20,245 nt of DNA, taken from the NCBI GenBank assembly GCA_024195585.1, contig SWBL01000564.1:1-20245 (forward strand), in the 5' to 3' direction. This DNA is from Aureobasidium sp. EXF-3400 (Eukaryota > Ascomycota > Dothideomycetes > Dothideales > Saccotheciaceae). Shown in pieces: positions 8,330 through 17,254 of the stretch. The notes under the pieces are model-generated. The model had not been told where the DNA came from, did not search any database, and saw only the letters and a list, made by a program, of their open reading frames with translations. Position numbers and translations under genes: made by a program. The first letter of the stretch is position 1; every line of letters begins with the position of its first letter.

Positions 8330-9537
8330 ATGGTCGCCGAAACAAAATTATACGACTCGCTAAGCATCTCGCCTACCGCGACACCCGACGAGATCAAGAA
8401 AGCCTACCGCAAAGCTGCCTTGAAATACCACCCCGACAAGAACAAGGACAACCCACAAGCCTCGGAAAAATTCAAGGAAGTCTCGCAAGCCTACGAAATT
8501 CTCTCCGATGTCGACAAACGTAAAACCTACGACCAATTCGGTCTCGAATTCCTTCTAAGAGGTGGTGCCCCTCCGCCAGATGACGCTGGCGGTGCTGGTG
8601 GCTTTGGCGGCATGCCTGGTGGATTCGGAGGCTTCCCTGGTGCAGGAGGCCCTGGAGGTACAAAGTTCCACTTCTCGACGAGCGGAGGTGGAATGCCTGG
8701 TGGCTTCTCCTTCAGCAACCCCGAGAACATCTTTTCCGAGTTCCTCAGAAGTGGCGGCGGTGGTATGGGAGGCGGCATGGGAGGCGGTATGGGAGGAGGA
8801 GACGAAGATGACTTCTTCTCGTCCTTCGCCGGTGCTGGTGGCATGCCTGGTGGCTTTGGAGGCTCATTCGGCGGACGCCCAGGAGCCGGTGCTCGTGCCC
8901 GTCCTAGCATGAATGGCGGCATGCCCAGACGCCAACAAACACCCGAAGTCACCGTTGTCGAGAAGCCACTACCCGTCGCCCTCGAAGACTTGTTCACCGG
9001 CTGCACGAAGAAATTGAAGATCAAGAGAAAGACATTCGACAACCAGACCAACAAACAGTCGGTGGAAGACCGCATCCTTGAGGTCCCGATTAAGAAGGGT
9101 CTCAAGCCCGGTAGCAAGATCAAGTTTACCGGAGTGGGAGACCAGGTCGAGGGAGGTGTACAAGACATGCACTTTATCATCGAAGAGGTAAGAGCACCCA
9201 GTCCACAACTTCAGCCATATACAAATACTAACAACTATCACAGAAAGAACACCCACTTTACAAACGCGAAGGCGATGATATCATCCACAACGTCGAGATC
9301 ACACTAAAGGAGGCTCTGACCGGCTGGTCGAGAACCGTAAAGACCATCGACGGCAAACAAATCGGCGTCAGCTCCGGCGGTCCCACACCACCAACCTTCA
9401 GAGACCGCTACCCCAACCTGGGCATGCCAAAGAGCAAGAAGCCAGACGAACGGGGCGACTTCATCGTCGGTGTCAAGATCCAATTCCCTACAAGTTTGAC
9501 ACCTGCACAGAAGAACCAGCTCAAGGAGATTCTGTGA
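8330..9537 (+). CDS. SIS1: Sis1-type (class B) DnaJ/Hsp40 co-chaperone
   Basis: Predicted 383 aa. Exon 1 is 8330-9187, the intron 9188-9243 (56 nt), exon 2 9244-9537; the splice joins HFIIEE to [13 protein letters not shown] domain at residues 5-72 with the Hsp70-stimulating H34-P35-D36 in KYHPDKN, then [11 protein letters not shown], a Gly/Phe/Met-rich linker to about residue 200, and two C-terminal substrate-binding domains ([62 protein letters not shown]) and the dimerisation end [12 protein letters not shown]. There is no CxxCxGxG zinc finger, so it is class B, like yeast Sis1 and human DNAJB1, and should act with cytosolic/nuclear Hsp70. A heat shock element upstream supports stress induction. 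It converges on UreF; the 212-bp gap is pyrimidine-rich. Confidence 0.95.
8762..8797 (+). repeat. Three 12-bp tandem units in the DnaJ G/F region
   Basis: GGTATGGGAGGC, GGCATGGGAGGC and GGTATGGGAGGA follow one another and encode repeated Gly-Met-Gly-Gly. As the unit is a multiple of three, copy-number change would lengthen or shorten the linker without a frameshift. Confidence 0.8.
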
Positions 9538-9749
9538 GCGAGACACTTTGAGAGTTTAGCGATAGTGTTTTCTTCTTCCTTTCTTTTCCTTCCTATCCTT
9601 CTTCTTTAGCGTTTCTTCCTTTTCTGATTGCAAGCGAATATATTTTTGGGGAGGCTGGCCTTTTTTGAGATGACGAGTACCCGTGATAGAAACGAATTAA
9701 TGAATACCTTATACCTTCCCCTTCTTGTAAAACATTACTCTCTTCTTCT

Positions 9750-10511
9750 CTACGAATTGAAAATTCTCGAATACAACAACTCGTGCCTGCCAACCCACAG
9801 ATCCATGACCGGGATGCTGAGCCCAGCGTCCTCAACTTTCGTCCCTTTCTCCCCAATGACACAACCCCTGATTACCGCCTGCAGCTTCTCAGACGCCAAA
9901 ACACCATGACTGAGATACGGACCCATGACACCAGCTCTCACCGCCGCAGATAACACACTCTTAGCATGGTTGCAAAGAAATAGATATGCAGCCTCCTCTT
10001 CCGATAATGCCAGTGATCTACACAACACACCGAACAGAGGAGCAAAATGCGCGTTTAGCTTCAAGCCCCATTGATCAGGTTTCGAAGTCTTGAAAGCAGC
10101 AGCAAAAGAAGTGATGGCTGCAATTGCTGGTTCCGTTGCCGACGAGCGAACACAAGACGCAGCGAATGCTCTTTCCCATAGACTCAACAGAGCTTTGCCT
10201 TGAGCTACACTGGCTCTCCTGCCAACCGTACATGATGTCGAAGCGTCAAAGTCGTTATCTAAGACCTCTAACCCTTCTGGCTTTGTATATGCAGCAAGGA
10301 CATAGGGTAGAGATGTAGAAGCCAGGTTTCTCACACTGCAATGTAGGAAGAAGTGGAATTCTAGTGGTGGTGTGGTTGGCGCTGGGAAAGGCGGTTTGTG
10401 GTGTGCCAGGTATGATTCTAGGCCAGAGGAAAAGGCGAATGATCCTAGTGGTAATGCAGAGTCGGAGAGGAGGAAGAGGAAGTGAAGTGATTGGTTCGGT
10501 ATTGATGCCAT
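9750..10511 (-). CDS. ureF: Urease accessory protein UreF
   Basis: Predicted 253 aa, single exon. UreF is the helical accessory protein that, with UreD and UreG, delivers nickel to apo-urease in the cytosol. The N-terminus MASIPNQSLHFLFLLSDSALPLGSFAFSSGLES contains the family signature LLLSDSxLPxGSFxxSxGLE; further on are LNAHFAPLFGVLCRSL and YLFLCNHAKSVLSAAVRAGVMGP, and the end is PVMDLWVGRHELLYSRIFNS, matching the usual HE.L..RLF.S finish. The start at 10511 is the only ATG in the open frame ahead of the signature and leaves a normal short N-terminus, although the frame stays open about 138 codons further upstream. No other urease gene is in the window; dispersed urease genes are usual in fungi. 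Confidence 0.92.
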   Translation of the reverse strand: MASIPNQSLHFLFLLSDSALPLGSFAFSSGLESYLAHHKPPFPAPTTPPLEFHFFLHCSVRNLASTSLPYVLAAYTKPEGLEVLDNDFDASTSCTVGRRASVAQGKALLSLWERAFAASCVRSSATEPAIAAITSFAAAFKTSKPDQWGLKLNAHFAPLFGVLCRSLALSEEEAAYLFLCNHAKSVLSAAVRAGVMGPYLSHGVLASEKLQAVIRGCVIGEKGTKVEDAGLSIPVMDLWVGRHELLYSRIFNS

Positions 10512-11902
10512 GTTTTCTCCTTGTGTTACGGTCTCTTTTTCTTCTGAGACGACCAAGTATGTCTCTTGAGTCTTTGCTTCGGTTTGTTCGTTCTTTTGCT
10601 CTTGTGTATCCTGGATAGGTGGTCGTGACTCAGAAATGCTACTTTCTTTTGTCCTTGATCGTGGTCCTAAGAGCGGTATGAAACAGAGAGTAGACTGCCT
10701 TCCTCGGTATGTTTTCTCCCGATAACCGATTTTGCGAGTGGTATTGATGTTCAGGCCGATATCGAAGGGTTGAATGGTGATAGGAGTAGAGAGTCCCCGC
10801 TTTTCATAACATATTGTATAAAGCTTACATAAATCCAAGCGAACGACATTTGACACCTTCCTTCTTCCAGTTGTTTTCTTTCTGGAGAGCTCAGCTTCCT
10901 TCACCTGGACGAACGAATGTTCCACTAAGGACCTGCCTAAGCTTCGCGATGCGGCTGAACGAAGAACCCGATACCTATAACATAACCCCTTATGGAAACT
11001 AGCCTATACAGCTGCAGGCAGCGAGACTGCCTAGCAACGGCCGGTAGGTCACATATGCAGGACACGCGACTAACCGCAAGACTAGCGATGTCTAACTGCA
11101 GCTACTGATCTTCTCAGCTTCTGATTTCTCTTCTAGAAAGCCTAAGTGCATGCGTCTCCAGCTCGCTTAAGACTGTCTGCAACGGTGTGCTTGAAAGAGC
11201 CTCTGGTTGCCACTTCTATCCTATATCGGCACTATAACGACTGCAGGCAAGCGAGGTTGGCCTTGCGACTCCCGACCTCAGCACAGAGCTGATTTACCTA
11301 CAGTAAAACAGTGCACCCTTTTCGCCGTTGGCTTGACCGATGTTACACTCCAGTCTGGAATGTGAAGAGTTTGCGCGAGTCTCCAACTGAGACCGTAGTA
11401 AGCCAAAGATCTACCTACACCAGTAGAGTACAGCGATGGTAGATGTGAAGAGGAGCTCTCCTCCCTAGAGATGCGAACCCAAACACAGGACTGGCCGATA
11501 TCCCCTTCTCGAGATTGGCGCAGTTGTCTACCATCTAGCCTGGATGTAGTTTAATTGCTCGGACCAGTGCACGCTCATGCCCCTAAAAGTCATGTCCACA
11601 CTGACTGCGAACTTCAGCTGTTCAGCTCTTCCATATTTCATCGTTCATACAGCAAAACGGCGATGGAGGCTCTGGATGGTGTCTCCTAAGCCGCAAGAAT
11701 TGACGGAAACTCCGACTTCAGCTGCTTCACGTTCAGTGTATGTCGGTCTGGCCGACTTCAAGAGATGATCTGGGATATTTTGCCTCTGGTTGTTACAGAA
11801 GGAGGGTATTAAACAAGGCTCGCCCTTCGTCACATTGTCAGTCTGGTCATCGTAACTCATTATCATTCCTCGACAATACAAGAACATTCTTGAAAGACAA
11901 TT
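10512..11902. other. Divergent intergenic region, ureF to GLEYA gene
   Basis: The longest gene-poor stretch, 1.39 kb, between the ureF start and the adhesin start. From 10512 to about 10925 the ureF frame stays open without an ATG and is probably 5' UTR or promoter. Between 11011 and 11255 an imperfect direct repeat is visible: CTGCAGGCAGCGAG at 11012 and CTGCAGGCAAGCGAG at 11241, each preceded by a CTATA-like stretch. I found no coding domain, RNA gene or intact mobile element. Confidence 0.4.
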
Positions 11903-13153
11903 ATGGCGAAGTCGGCTGCTTACCTTGGCCTCATGGTTGCCTCGCTCGCTTCTTTGGCCTCTGCTTTCCCGCTCGATGAGCGCACCGTCAACTTTTGCCC
12001 TGCAGTTGACCTGGCAGTCGTTCTGCTCAGAGCATATCCTTCTGCCTCACCTTTCTGCTCTACCTTCCTTGGCATCAAGACGGCAACGACCACCTCTACC
12101 GCACAGTTCACATCTCCCGTGACCACAGTAATTCCGACCACCACTTCTACTGTCACTATTACAGCATCCACTGAGACCAGCTACGATGTGTCCTCGACCA
12201 CTATCACGACATGTATTCCGGGTGCTGCAAAGCGTGACCTGGCTAAGAGAAAGGTCACGACTACTTCGACCACTTCGTCCACATCTTCGTTCACCTCGAT
12301 CCCGGCCTCTATCAGTATCCCTGGAACTTGCCCTGGCTGCCCCAACCTCCTCAGGAACATTGCTTGTTCCGCTATCTCCAGTGCATGCAAATGCCTTGGC
12401 ATTCCTACACCCACCTCGACCGTCTATGTCAGCACGACATATGTTCCTGTGGTCACTTCGTACTCAGCTGTTGCTGCCACTGAAACCACGACTGTAACTA
12501 CAACCATCCCAACCACATCAACATCCACGGTTGTAGCTTGCCCGAAACCTTCGATTTGTGGCAACCAGGGAATTCAATTCGCATACTACGCCAACGAACC
12601 TTGGGGTGACGACATCTCCGCGGGCTTGGATCCAGCTTACTACTGGGGATACACTCCCAACTACAGCGGCACAACCACCAAGGTTGGCGGAATCAACGAA
12701 CCTGCAGGTTCTTATGTCGACCTCTACGGCACCGGTGAGGTCGTTCCTGCTAGTTACTTTGTCCTTAACCACCGTGGATACATTTTTGCTCAAGTGGATG
12801 GCGAATACACCTTTACCACATCCCAAGTCGACGACATCACCTACTTGTACCTTGGAGACGACGCAATCAGGGGATACGGCTTGAACAACTTCGATGCCAA
12901 AGCCGTCTGCTGCAGTGCACCTGCAAACAGTGCCAGCGCAACCTACACCCTCAAAACCGGTGACTATCTTCCATTCCGTCTTGTATTTGGCCAGCAGGGC
13001 GGACCGGTCATTTTCAGCTTCTCCATTACAGCTCCCGATGGAACCGTCATTTTGGATGCCGACACTCAAAACTCGGACTTTATTGTTCAGTATTCTTGTG
13101 ATGGGACTACTGCTCCTGCTTTCCCTGCTTGGGGACAGGAACAACCTGCTTAG
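11903..13153 (+). CDS. Secreted GLEYA/PA14-like adhesin
   Basis: Single exon, 416 aa. Residues 1-21 (AYLGLMVASLASLASA) are a clear secretion signal. Then come a short Cys-containing segment ending FCSTFLGI, a Thr/Ser-rich stretch, a dibasic AKRDLAKRK that suggests Kex2 cleavage near residue 115, a second Cys-rich segment (CPGCPNLLRNIACSAISSACKCLGI) with another Thr/Ser-rich stretch, and from about residue 220 to 395 a GLEYA-type lectin-like domain: GIQFAYYANEPW, YYWGYTPNYSGTT, GYIFAQVDGEYTFTTSQVDD, YLYLGDDA and DYLPFRLVFGQQGG. GLEYA domains are PA14 relatives in fungal cell-surface adhesins. The Thr/Ser stretches are probable O-glycosylated stalks. The C-terminus (AWGQEQPA) shows no GPI signal, so it may be released or wall-bound by other means. 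Ligand unknown. Confidence 0.85.
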   Translation: MAKSAAYLGLMVASLASLASAFPLDERTVNFCPAVDLAVVLLRAYPSASPFCSTFLGIKTATTTSTAQFTSPVTTVIPTTTSTVTITASTETSYDVSSTTITTCIPGAAKRDLAKRKVTTTSTTSSTSSFTSIPASISIPGTCPGCPNLLRNIACSAISSACKCLGIPTPTSTVYVSTTYVPVVTSYSAVAATETTTVTTTIPTTSTSTVVACPKPSICGNQGIQFAYYANEPWGDDISAGLDPAYYWGYTPNYSGTTTKVGGINEPAGSYVDLYGTGEVVPASYFVLNHRGYIFAQVDGEYTFTTSQVDDITYLYLGDDAIRGYGLNNFDAKAVCCSAPANSASATYTLKTGDYLPFRLVFGQQGGPVIFSFSITAPDGTVILDADTQNSDFIVQYSCDGTTAPAFPAWGQEQPA

Positions 13154-13520
13154 AGTTCGGATGGAAGCGGTTGAGATGAGCCATTCAGCAATACAACGAC
13201 AGGGGGATTAGTCTATAGTAATGGTGTCTCGAAGCTGTGTCTTGGGTATCACGAATGCATCTGGATGGAGGCTGAAAATATGCGAACCTCTCTTAGCTAC
13301 TGCGGACCTATCGAATACACATTCTTCCACAGGACCATGTTCTCTTCTACCTTTCCTTATCTTAGACCGTAGCTGTGAGCAGTATCCAAACCAAACAAGC
13401 ATCAATCCCGAGCCCCTTTCACAGGAGATCCAGCTAGAAGTGAACAAAAACACACTCCCAAGCACCAACCACCCATCCCTCACTTTTCAGACCATATATT
13501 GTCATCAAATGCCCGGTCAA

Positions 13521-13712
13521 TCAGCAAACGTGTAAGTGTGGCTCAATCGGTTACCCTCATTTGCGATAAAACTCCAGAGAGTTTCCTGCAGCAGGTCGTC
13601 GGTTCGATCCTCATAATAAGCAGAAACTTTCGACTCTGTACTTGCAAAGGTAGAATACTCTGCAAGATGGAGGGAGTTTTCCCTAGTAGCCTAAGAGCTG
13701 CTTGGTTTTTTG
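13521..13712 (+). mobile_element. tRNA-derived SINE-like repeat, copy A
   Basis: Begins TCAGCAAACG and ends TTTTTTGC. TGGCTCAATCGG at 13539-13550 matches the Pol III A box, and GGTTCGATCC at 13601-13610 matches the B box except at its last base. A short hairpin (AAACTC/GAGTTT) lies between them, where a tRNA would have its anticodon or variable arm. Downstream come a longer imperfect hairpin (13642-13666) and AGTAG..CTGCT followed by T6 at 13706-13711, a Pol III terminator. The copy at 14034-14230 shares exact blocks of 18 bp (13558-13575), 14 bp (AAAGGTAGAATACT), 11 bp (GTTTTCCCTAG) and about 20 bp at the 3' end. No target-site duplication was found. It could also be a structured Pol III RNA gene or an arm of a foldback element. 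Confidence 0.65.
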
Positions 13713-14033
13713 CTTGTTTATGTTTGGCAGTTTAGTGTCTTTGCTTTGTTTGTGATGATGAGACAAGTAGTGATTGTTGCGTTTCTTTCGCTATGAGACT
13801 GTAGATAAGCAATAAGCAAGTGCTATCTCTTGATATATCTGAGTTCCTTGTTTTGTCTCATAATCTTACTTCTCTGGAAAGATATCTCCTTGCCCAATTC
13901 CTCACTATCAAGAATTCAATCTGAGCATGTACACCCACATAAGCTCCAGTGATCAAGTTCCCACTCCTTCTACATATTAGCACATAGGACACAAAACAAC
14001 GAGATGGAAAGAACCACCTCACATAAAGGTGAG

Positions 14034-14230
14034 GCAAAAAACCAAGCAGCTCTTGGGCTGCTAGGGAAAACCCCCTTCCTGACTTGTAAAGTATTCTACC
14101 TTTACAAGTCAGAGAAACTTTTCCGCCTGCCATGAGGGTCGAACGAATGACCTTCAGTCCACGGAAAACTTTCTAGGAGTTTTATCGCAAATGTGTGGTT
14201 ACCGATTGGACCAACTTACCGATTTGCTGA
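14034..14230 (-). mobile_element. tRNA-derived SINE-like repeat, copy B (inverted)
   Basis: Opposite orientation to copy A. Read on the minus strand it starts TCAGCAAATC and ends TTTTTTGC. A box TGGTCCAATCGG (14213-14202) fits the consensus; the B-box-like CGTTCGACCC (14145-14136) has lost the first G. Its central hairpin is perfect and its final AGCAG..CTGCT stem leads straight into T6 (14041-14036). The A-to-B distance is 68 nt against 62 nt in copy A. Differences are scattered, as expected of old copies, but the promoter boxes, stems and terminator are kept in both. No flanking target-site duplication is visible. Confidence 0.65.
14079..14112. repeat. Perfect 13-bp inverted repeat inside copy B
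   Basis: CTGACTTGTAAAG (14079-14091) and CTTTACAAGTCAG (14100-14112) are exact reverse complements separated by 8 nt. The RNA would form a strong stem-loop in the tRNA-unrelated part of the element. Copy A has the same stem in weaker form. Confidence 0.85.
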
Positions 14231-14526
14231 GGGAGTACTGGTTTCACTGGATTATAACGTGTCAGGGGAAGTGAAGGTGGATGCTCTCAAAAAAGAGATG
14301 GCTTTGCTGCTTTGCTTGGAAGAAAGTAATCCTTGCCTGGTTATCTATTAATAGCACTGACTTGCACTCCTTCCTCGATATCATTCGATCTCACCACAAG
14401 AGTTCAAGATGATGAATGACGGTTTATTCAATTGTTCAACCCAGACTTGTCAAGCTATCTAATGATGAAAGGGTACAGTAATCAATGACGGGAAGGGAAG
14501 GTAGGATGGTCAGTCGGAGTGTAGAT

Positions 14527-17254
14527 CTAGTCCTCGAAATCGATCAAGTCGACTTCTTTCTCCGAGCTTTTGGTGCCTGTCATTGCAACATCGCTGACCG
14601 TCTCGGTTGTCTTGGAACCGTCGTTGCCGAATCTGTACAATGAAGGTGCTGCATGGGTCTTTTCAATCATCTCTGTTTTTCCATGGTTGTCGGCCTCTTC
14701 TGGCTGTACTTCTTCCTGCTCGAGTCGGATCTCGTGGGCTGGAGGGGTGTGTGCTCCGGCCATGACCACGTCTTTGCTGTCTTGCACGTTGATCGGTATG
14801 CGGCCGTATTCCATGTCCGCATCGTAAGGTGGTGGCTCGTAACCAGGTGGGCCCTCATCGTAGTTGACAGTGGTACTATCCGCCGAGCCACGGCGTTGTT
14901 GAGAGCCGTCGTATGCAGGATAAACATTGACATGACCGATGCCGTTCATCTGCAGCTCTGAGTTGAAGTGTTCGTCGTCATGATAAATGAATTCGTCGAG
15001 GGCTGAGGTGAGCTCGACTTCGTGCTCTTCTTCTGAGATGGCGTAGTCGCTAGCATAAACTAGCAGAGCTTGGTTGTGTTCGAGTTCCACGGCTCGGATC
15101 ACATCATCCTGTGCTGACTTGGTCTTGATGACCTTGGCGCCGTTGACCTGGACGTCGTACTCGATACGCCACCACTGCATGCCTTCAGGGGCATCTTCGT
15201 CGTCCACTATGGCTGTATCGGAAGGATCGCGAGGACGTAGAAGGTATGTTACGTGAGGCTTGGTAGAGACACCTCTGAGCGAGTATCTGTGCTTGAGCTT
15301 CTCTTGTGGCAGTCCTGTCTCTTGTGAGAGTTCTACCAGTGCCTTGCGTGCCTTTTCCTTTTCTTGTTCAAGGACTGTCACTTGTCAGCATTGTCTACGG
15401 TCACAGTGGTTATGCACGTACCTTCGAGTTTCGACTCTACCGCCTCGCATACCGCCTTCAACTGCTCAGCTATCTTGCTATGATGCTCCAACGGTAGAGG
15501 AATGTCAGTATCTCCACCAGCACCAGCGCCTTCTCTCTCCTCAAGCAAGTTCTTTCTGGTCTCGCCTGAGAAGTAATTCTGCGCATGTTTCATCAACTGA
15601 GTCGTATTCAAGTTTCCTTTCTGTGCATGTTGATAGTTGTTCAGCTTGAATTGAGCCGTCTGAATTTTGTCAATCTTTCTCTTGATCTGAGCCATCTGCT
15701 TGCGAACATCCTTCGTCAATTCGGCGTTCTCCTTAAGATATTTGTCGACGTGAAAATAAGGAGGAATCACGACGTTCAGCGTTTCCTTCGAACTGTCATT
15801 CTGCGTCAGGCGAATAGGCAGGACTTGTGCGCAGTGTTCGATGTAGTTGTCATAGAGAGTTGAATCATCGCCCTCAGTGTCCCAAAGCGTGTCGTCCATG
15901 ATAGCCGCCAATTCTATGCTGGAGGCATCTGGACCAGAGTTGACAAACAACGGTAGAGAGAAGAGATCTGTGGTAGACATTCCTTCGGGGTTTGTTGTGC
16001 CGATTAACGAGTGGAAGACAAAGAACTTATCCATGTTTGCATACTCGTCCATGGCATCCAGGTAAGACTTCTCCCATACCTGGAGAACTCTGTCGAGAGT
16101 GCATCCGCCTTCAGTTCCAGCAAGGCGAACAAGTGTCTCTGCACTGCCGTATGATCTCGTACTCTCGTCTAGCAGGGCCATCAAACGCTGCATCTCCGCG
16201 AGAACTTCATCCTGGTTGGTGGTGGCAGGCTCCAGTGGTGCACCACTGACGGTGCTAACGATCTTGGGTAAGCGGATACCATGGCCTTTCCACCACTCAG
16301 AATCCGAGCCATAGGAGGAGTAAGTCTTTTGTGGTGATAATAGAGCCTTGCGTGCCATAGGGATCGAATGTGCAATGGTGAGCAGACTAGGTAAGTAATC
16401 GCCCGATGGCAATTGCTTCAGGAACCTCGGTTCACCATCTTCGTTCTTGCGTTCGTGAGGTTCCAGATCCGGAATGATCTCGCTAGCCTGTTGAGAATCG
16501 ATACCAGCGATGGTAGTCATTGACCACTTTGAAGGATCGTAATGATTCTCCGTGGCAGGTTTGAGATTGTTGTCGGATTTAGGTAGAGTTACGCCTTGTT
16601 GCGATGCGGCAATGGCTTTCTGTAAATCGGCGTCTTCATCATCTCTGTTGGAGGGTTGTCTGAGGGAAGGCGCGGGTGAGTTGCCTCTGGTGGGTGCTGC
16701 GCTCTGTCCTAATGGGCGTAGGTTTTGTTCGTTGTATGCTTGGGATCGTCAGTTGAAATATTCAATGTTCTCCATGAGGTATCCGCACAGTAATTTTGGG
16801 GACCGAATGCTGCAGTTCCGTCGCGGCCAGCACTGAATTCATTCTCGTTCCAGGTAGTGGTTTGCTGGCACGGTTTAGTATATGCGCCGTGACGAGTATG
16901 CCAGAAAACATCGAAATATCACGATGATATGTAGTGATACTGTAAACTACAGAGATGCACTGTTTTTTTCCGACCCAGAAGTACGGCCATAGAGATACCC
17001 TGAGATAACCTCGCTGTAGACACCACTCCTTTCGGAAAATATCGTGCATCTCTATGGCTTCCAGTCCGGCACTCCTCAGCAGTAATGGACAAACAACATA
17101 CCTCAGCTTTTCCAAGATCTTCGTTGTCGAGTATCGCATTCAGAGCAGCGTCTGCGTCGTTGTTTTTGACCTTGAGCCATCTGCGCGCATCATCATCTGT
17201 GCAACCGGAGATGCCGGTCAGCATCAGGATGGTTTCCGCATTCGAGTCGGCCAT
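14527..17254 (-). CDS. UBA/UIM protein with degenerate USP-type deubiquitinase body
   Basis: Predicted 797 aa. Exons are 17254-17102, 16864-16789, 16738-15422 and 15374-14527; introns are 237, 50 and 47 nt. The donor of intron 2 could instead be about 15 nt upstream, also in frame. N-terminal UBA-like fold (residues 1-50, ILMLTGISGCTDDDARRWL, ADAALNAILDNED); UIM at 110-125 (EDADLQKAIAASQQ with the L..A...S pattern); then a USP-like body in which the position of the Cys box reads FLKQLPSGDYLPSLLTIAHSIP, lacking GNTCYxNS. A coiled coil follows (LKENAELTKDVRKQMAQIKRKIDKIQ), and the C-terminal USP strands (WWRIEYDVQV, QALLVYASDYA) lack the His box GHY. The tail has PPGY and PPPY (691-699) and ends DLIDFED. 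The order UBA-UIM-USP recalls USP25/28. I infer a catalytically dead ubiquitin receptor or scaffold. Confidence 0.82.

Larger units (their letters stand above)
13154..14526. other. Intergenic region carrying an inverted repeat pair
   Basis: Between the GLEYA gene and the 3' end of the USP-like gene. It holds two copies of a tRNA-like repeat in opposite orientation (13521-13712 and 14034-14230) around an AT-rich spacer of about 320 bp with nothing recognisable. The frames at 13208-13535 carry no domain or signal. The last part, about 14231-14526, is probably the 3' UTR and flank of the USP-like gene. Confidence 0.5.

Noticed and set aside
8527..9180. Long antisense frame of 217 codons, Pro-rich, opposite DnaJ
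   Set aside because: It mirrors the Gly-rich coding strand (GGN read backwards gives Pro codons) and is a shadow of the DnaJ gene.
12518..13144. Antisense frame of 208 codons across the GLEYA domain
   Set aside because: The plus strand has a signal peptide and a full domain; the antisense product has no recognisable motif.
13531..13625. A functional tRNA gene at the start of repeat copy A
   Set aside because: A and B boxes are present, but the T stem has mismatches, the acceptor arms do not pair and no clear anticodon loop forms, and the same tract recurs in a longer repeat. It is better described as tRNA-derived.
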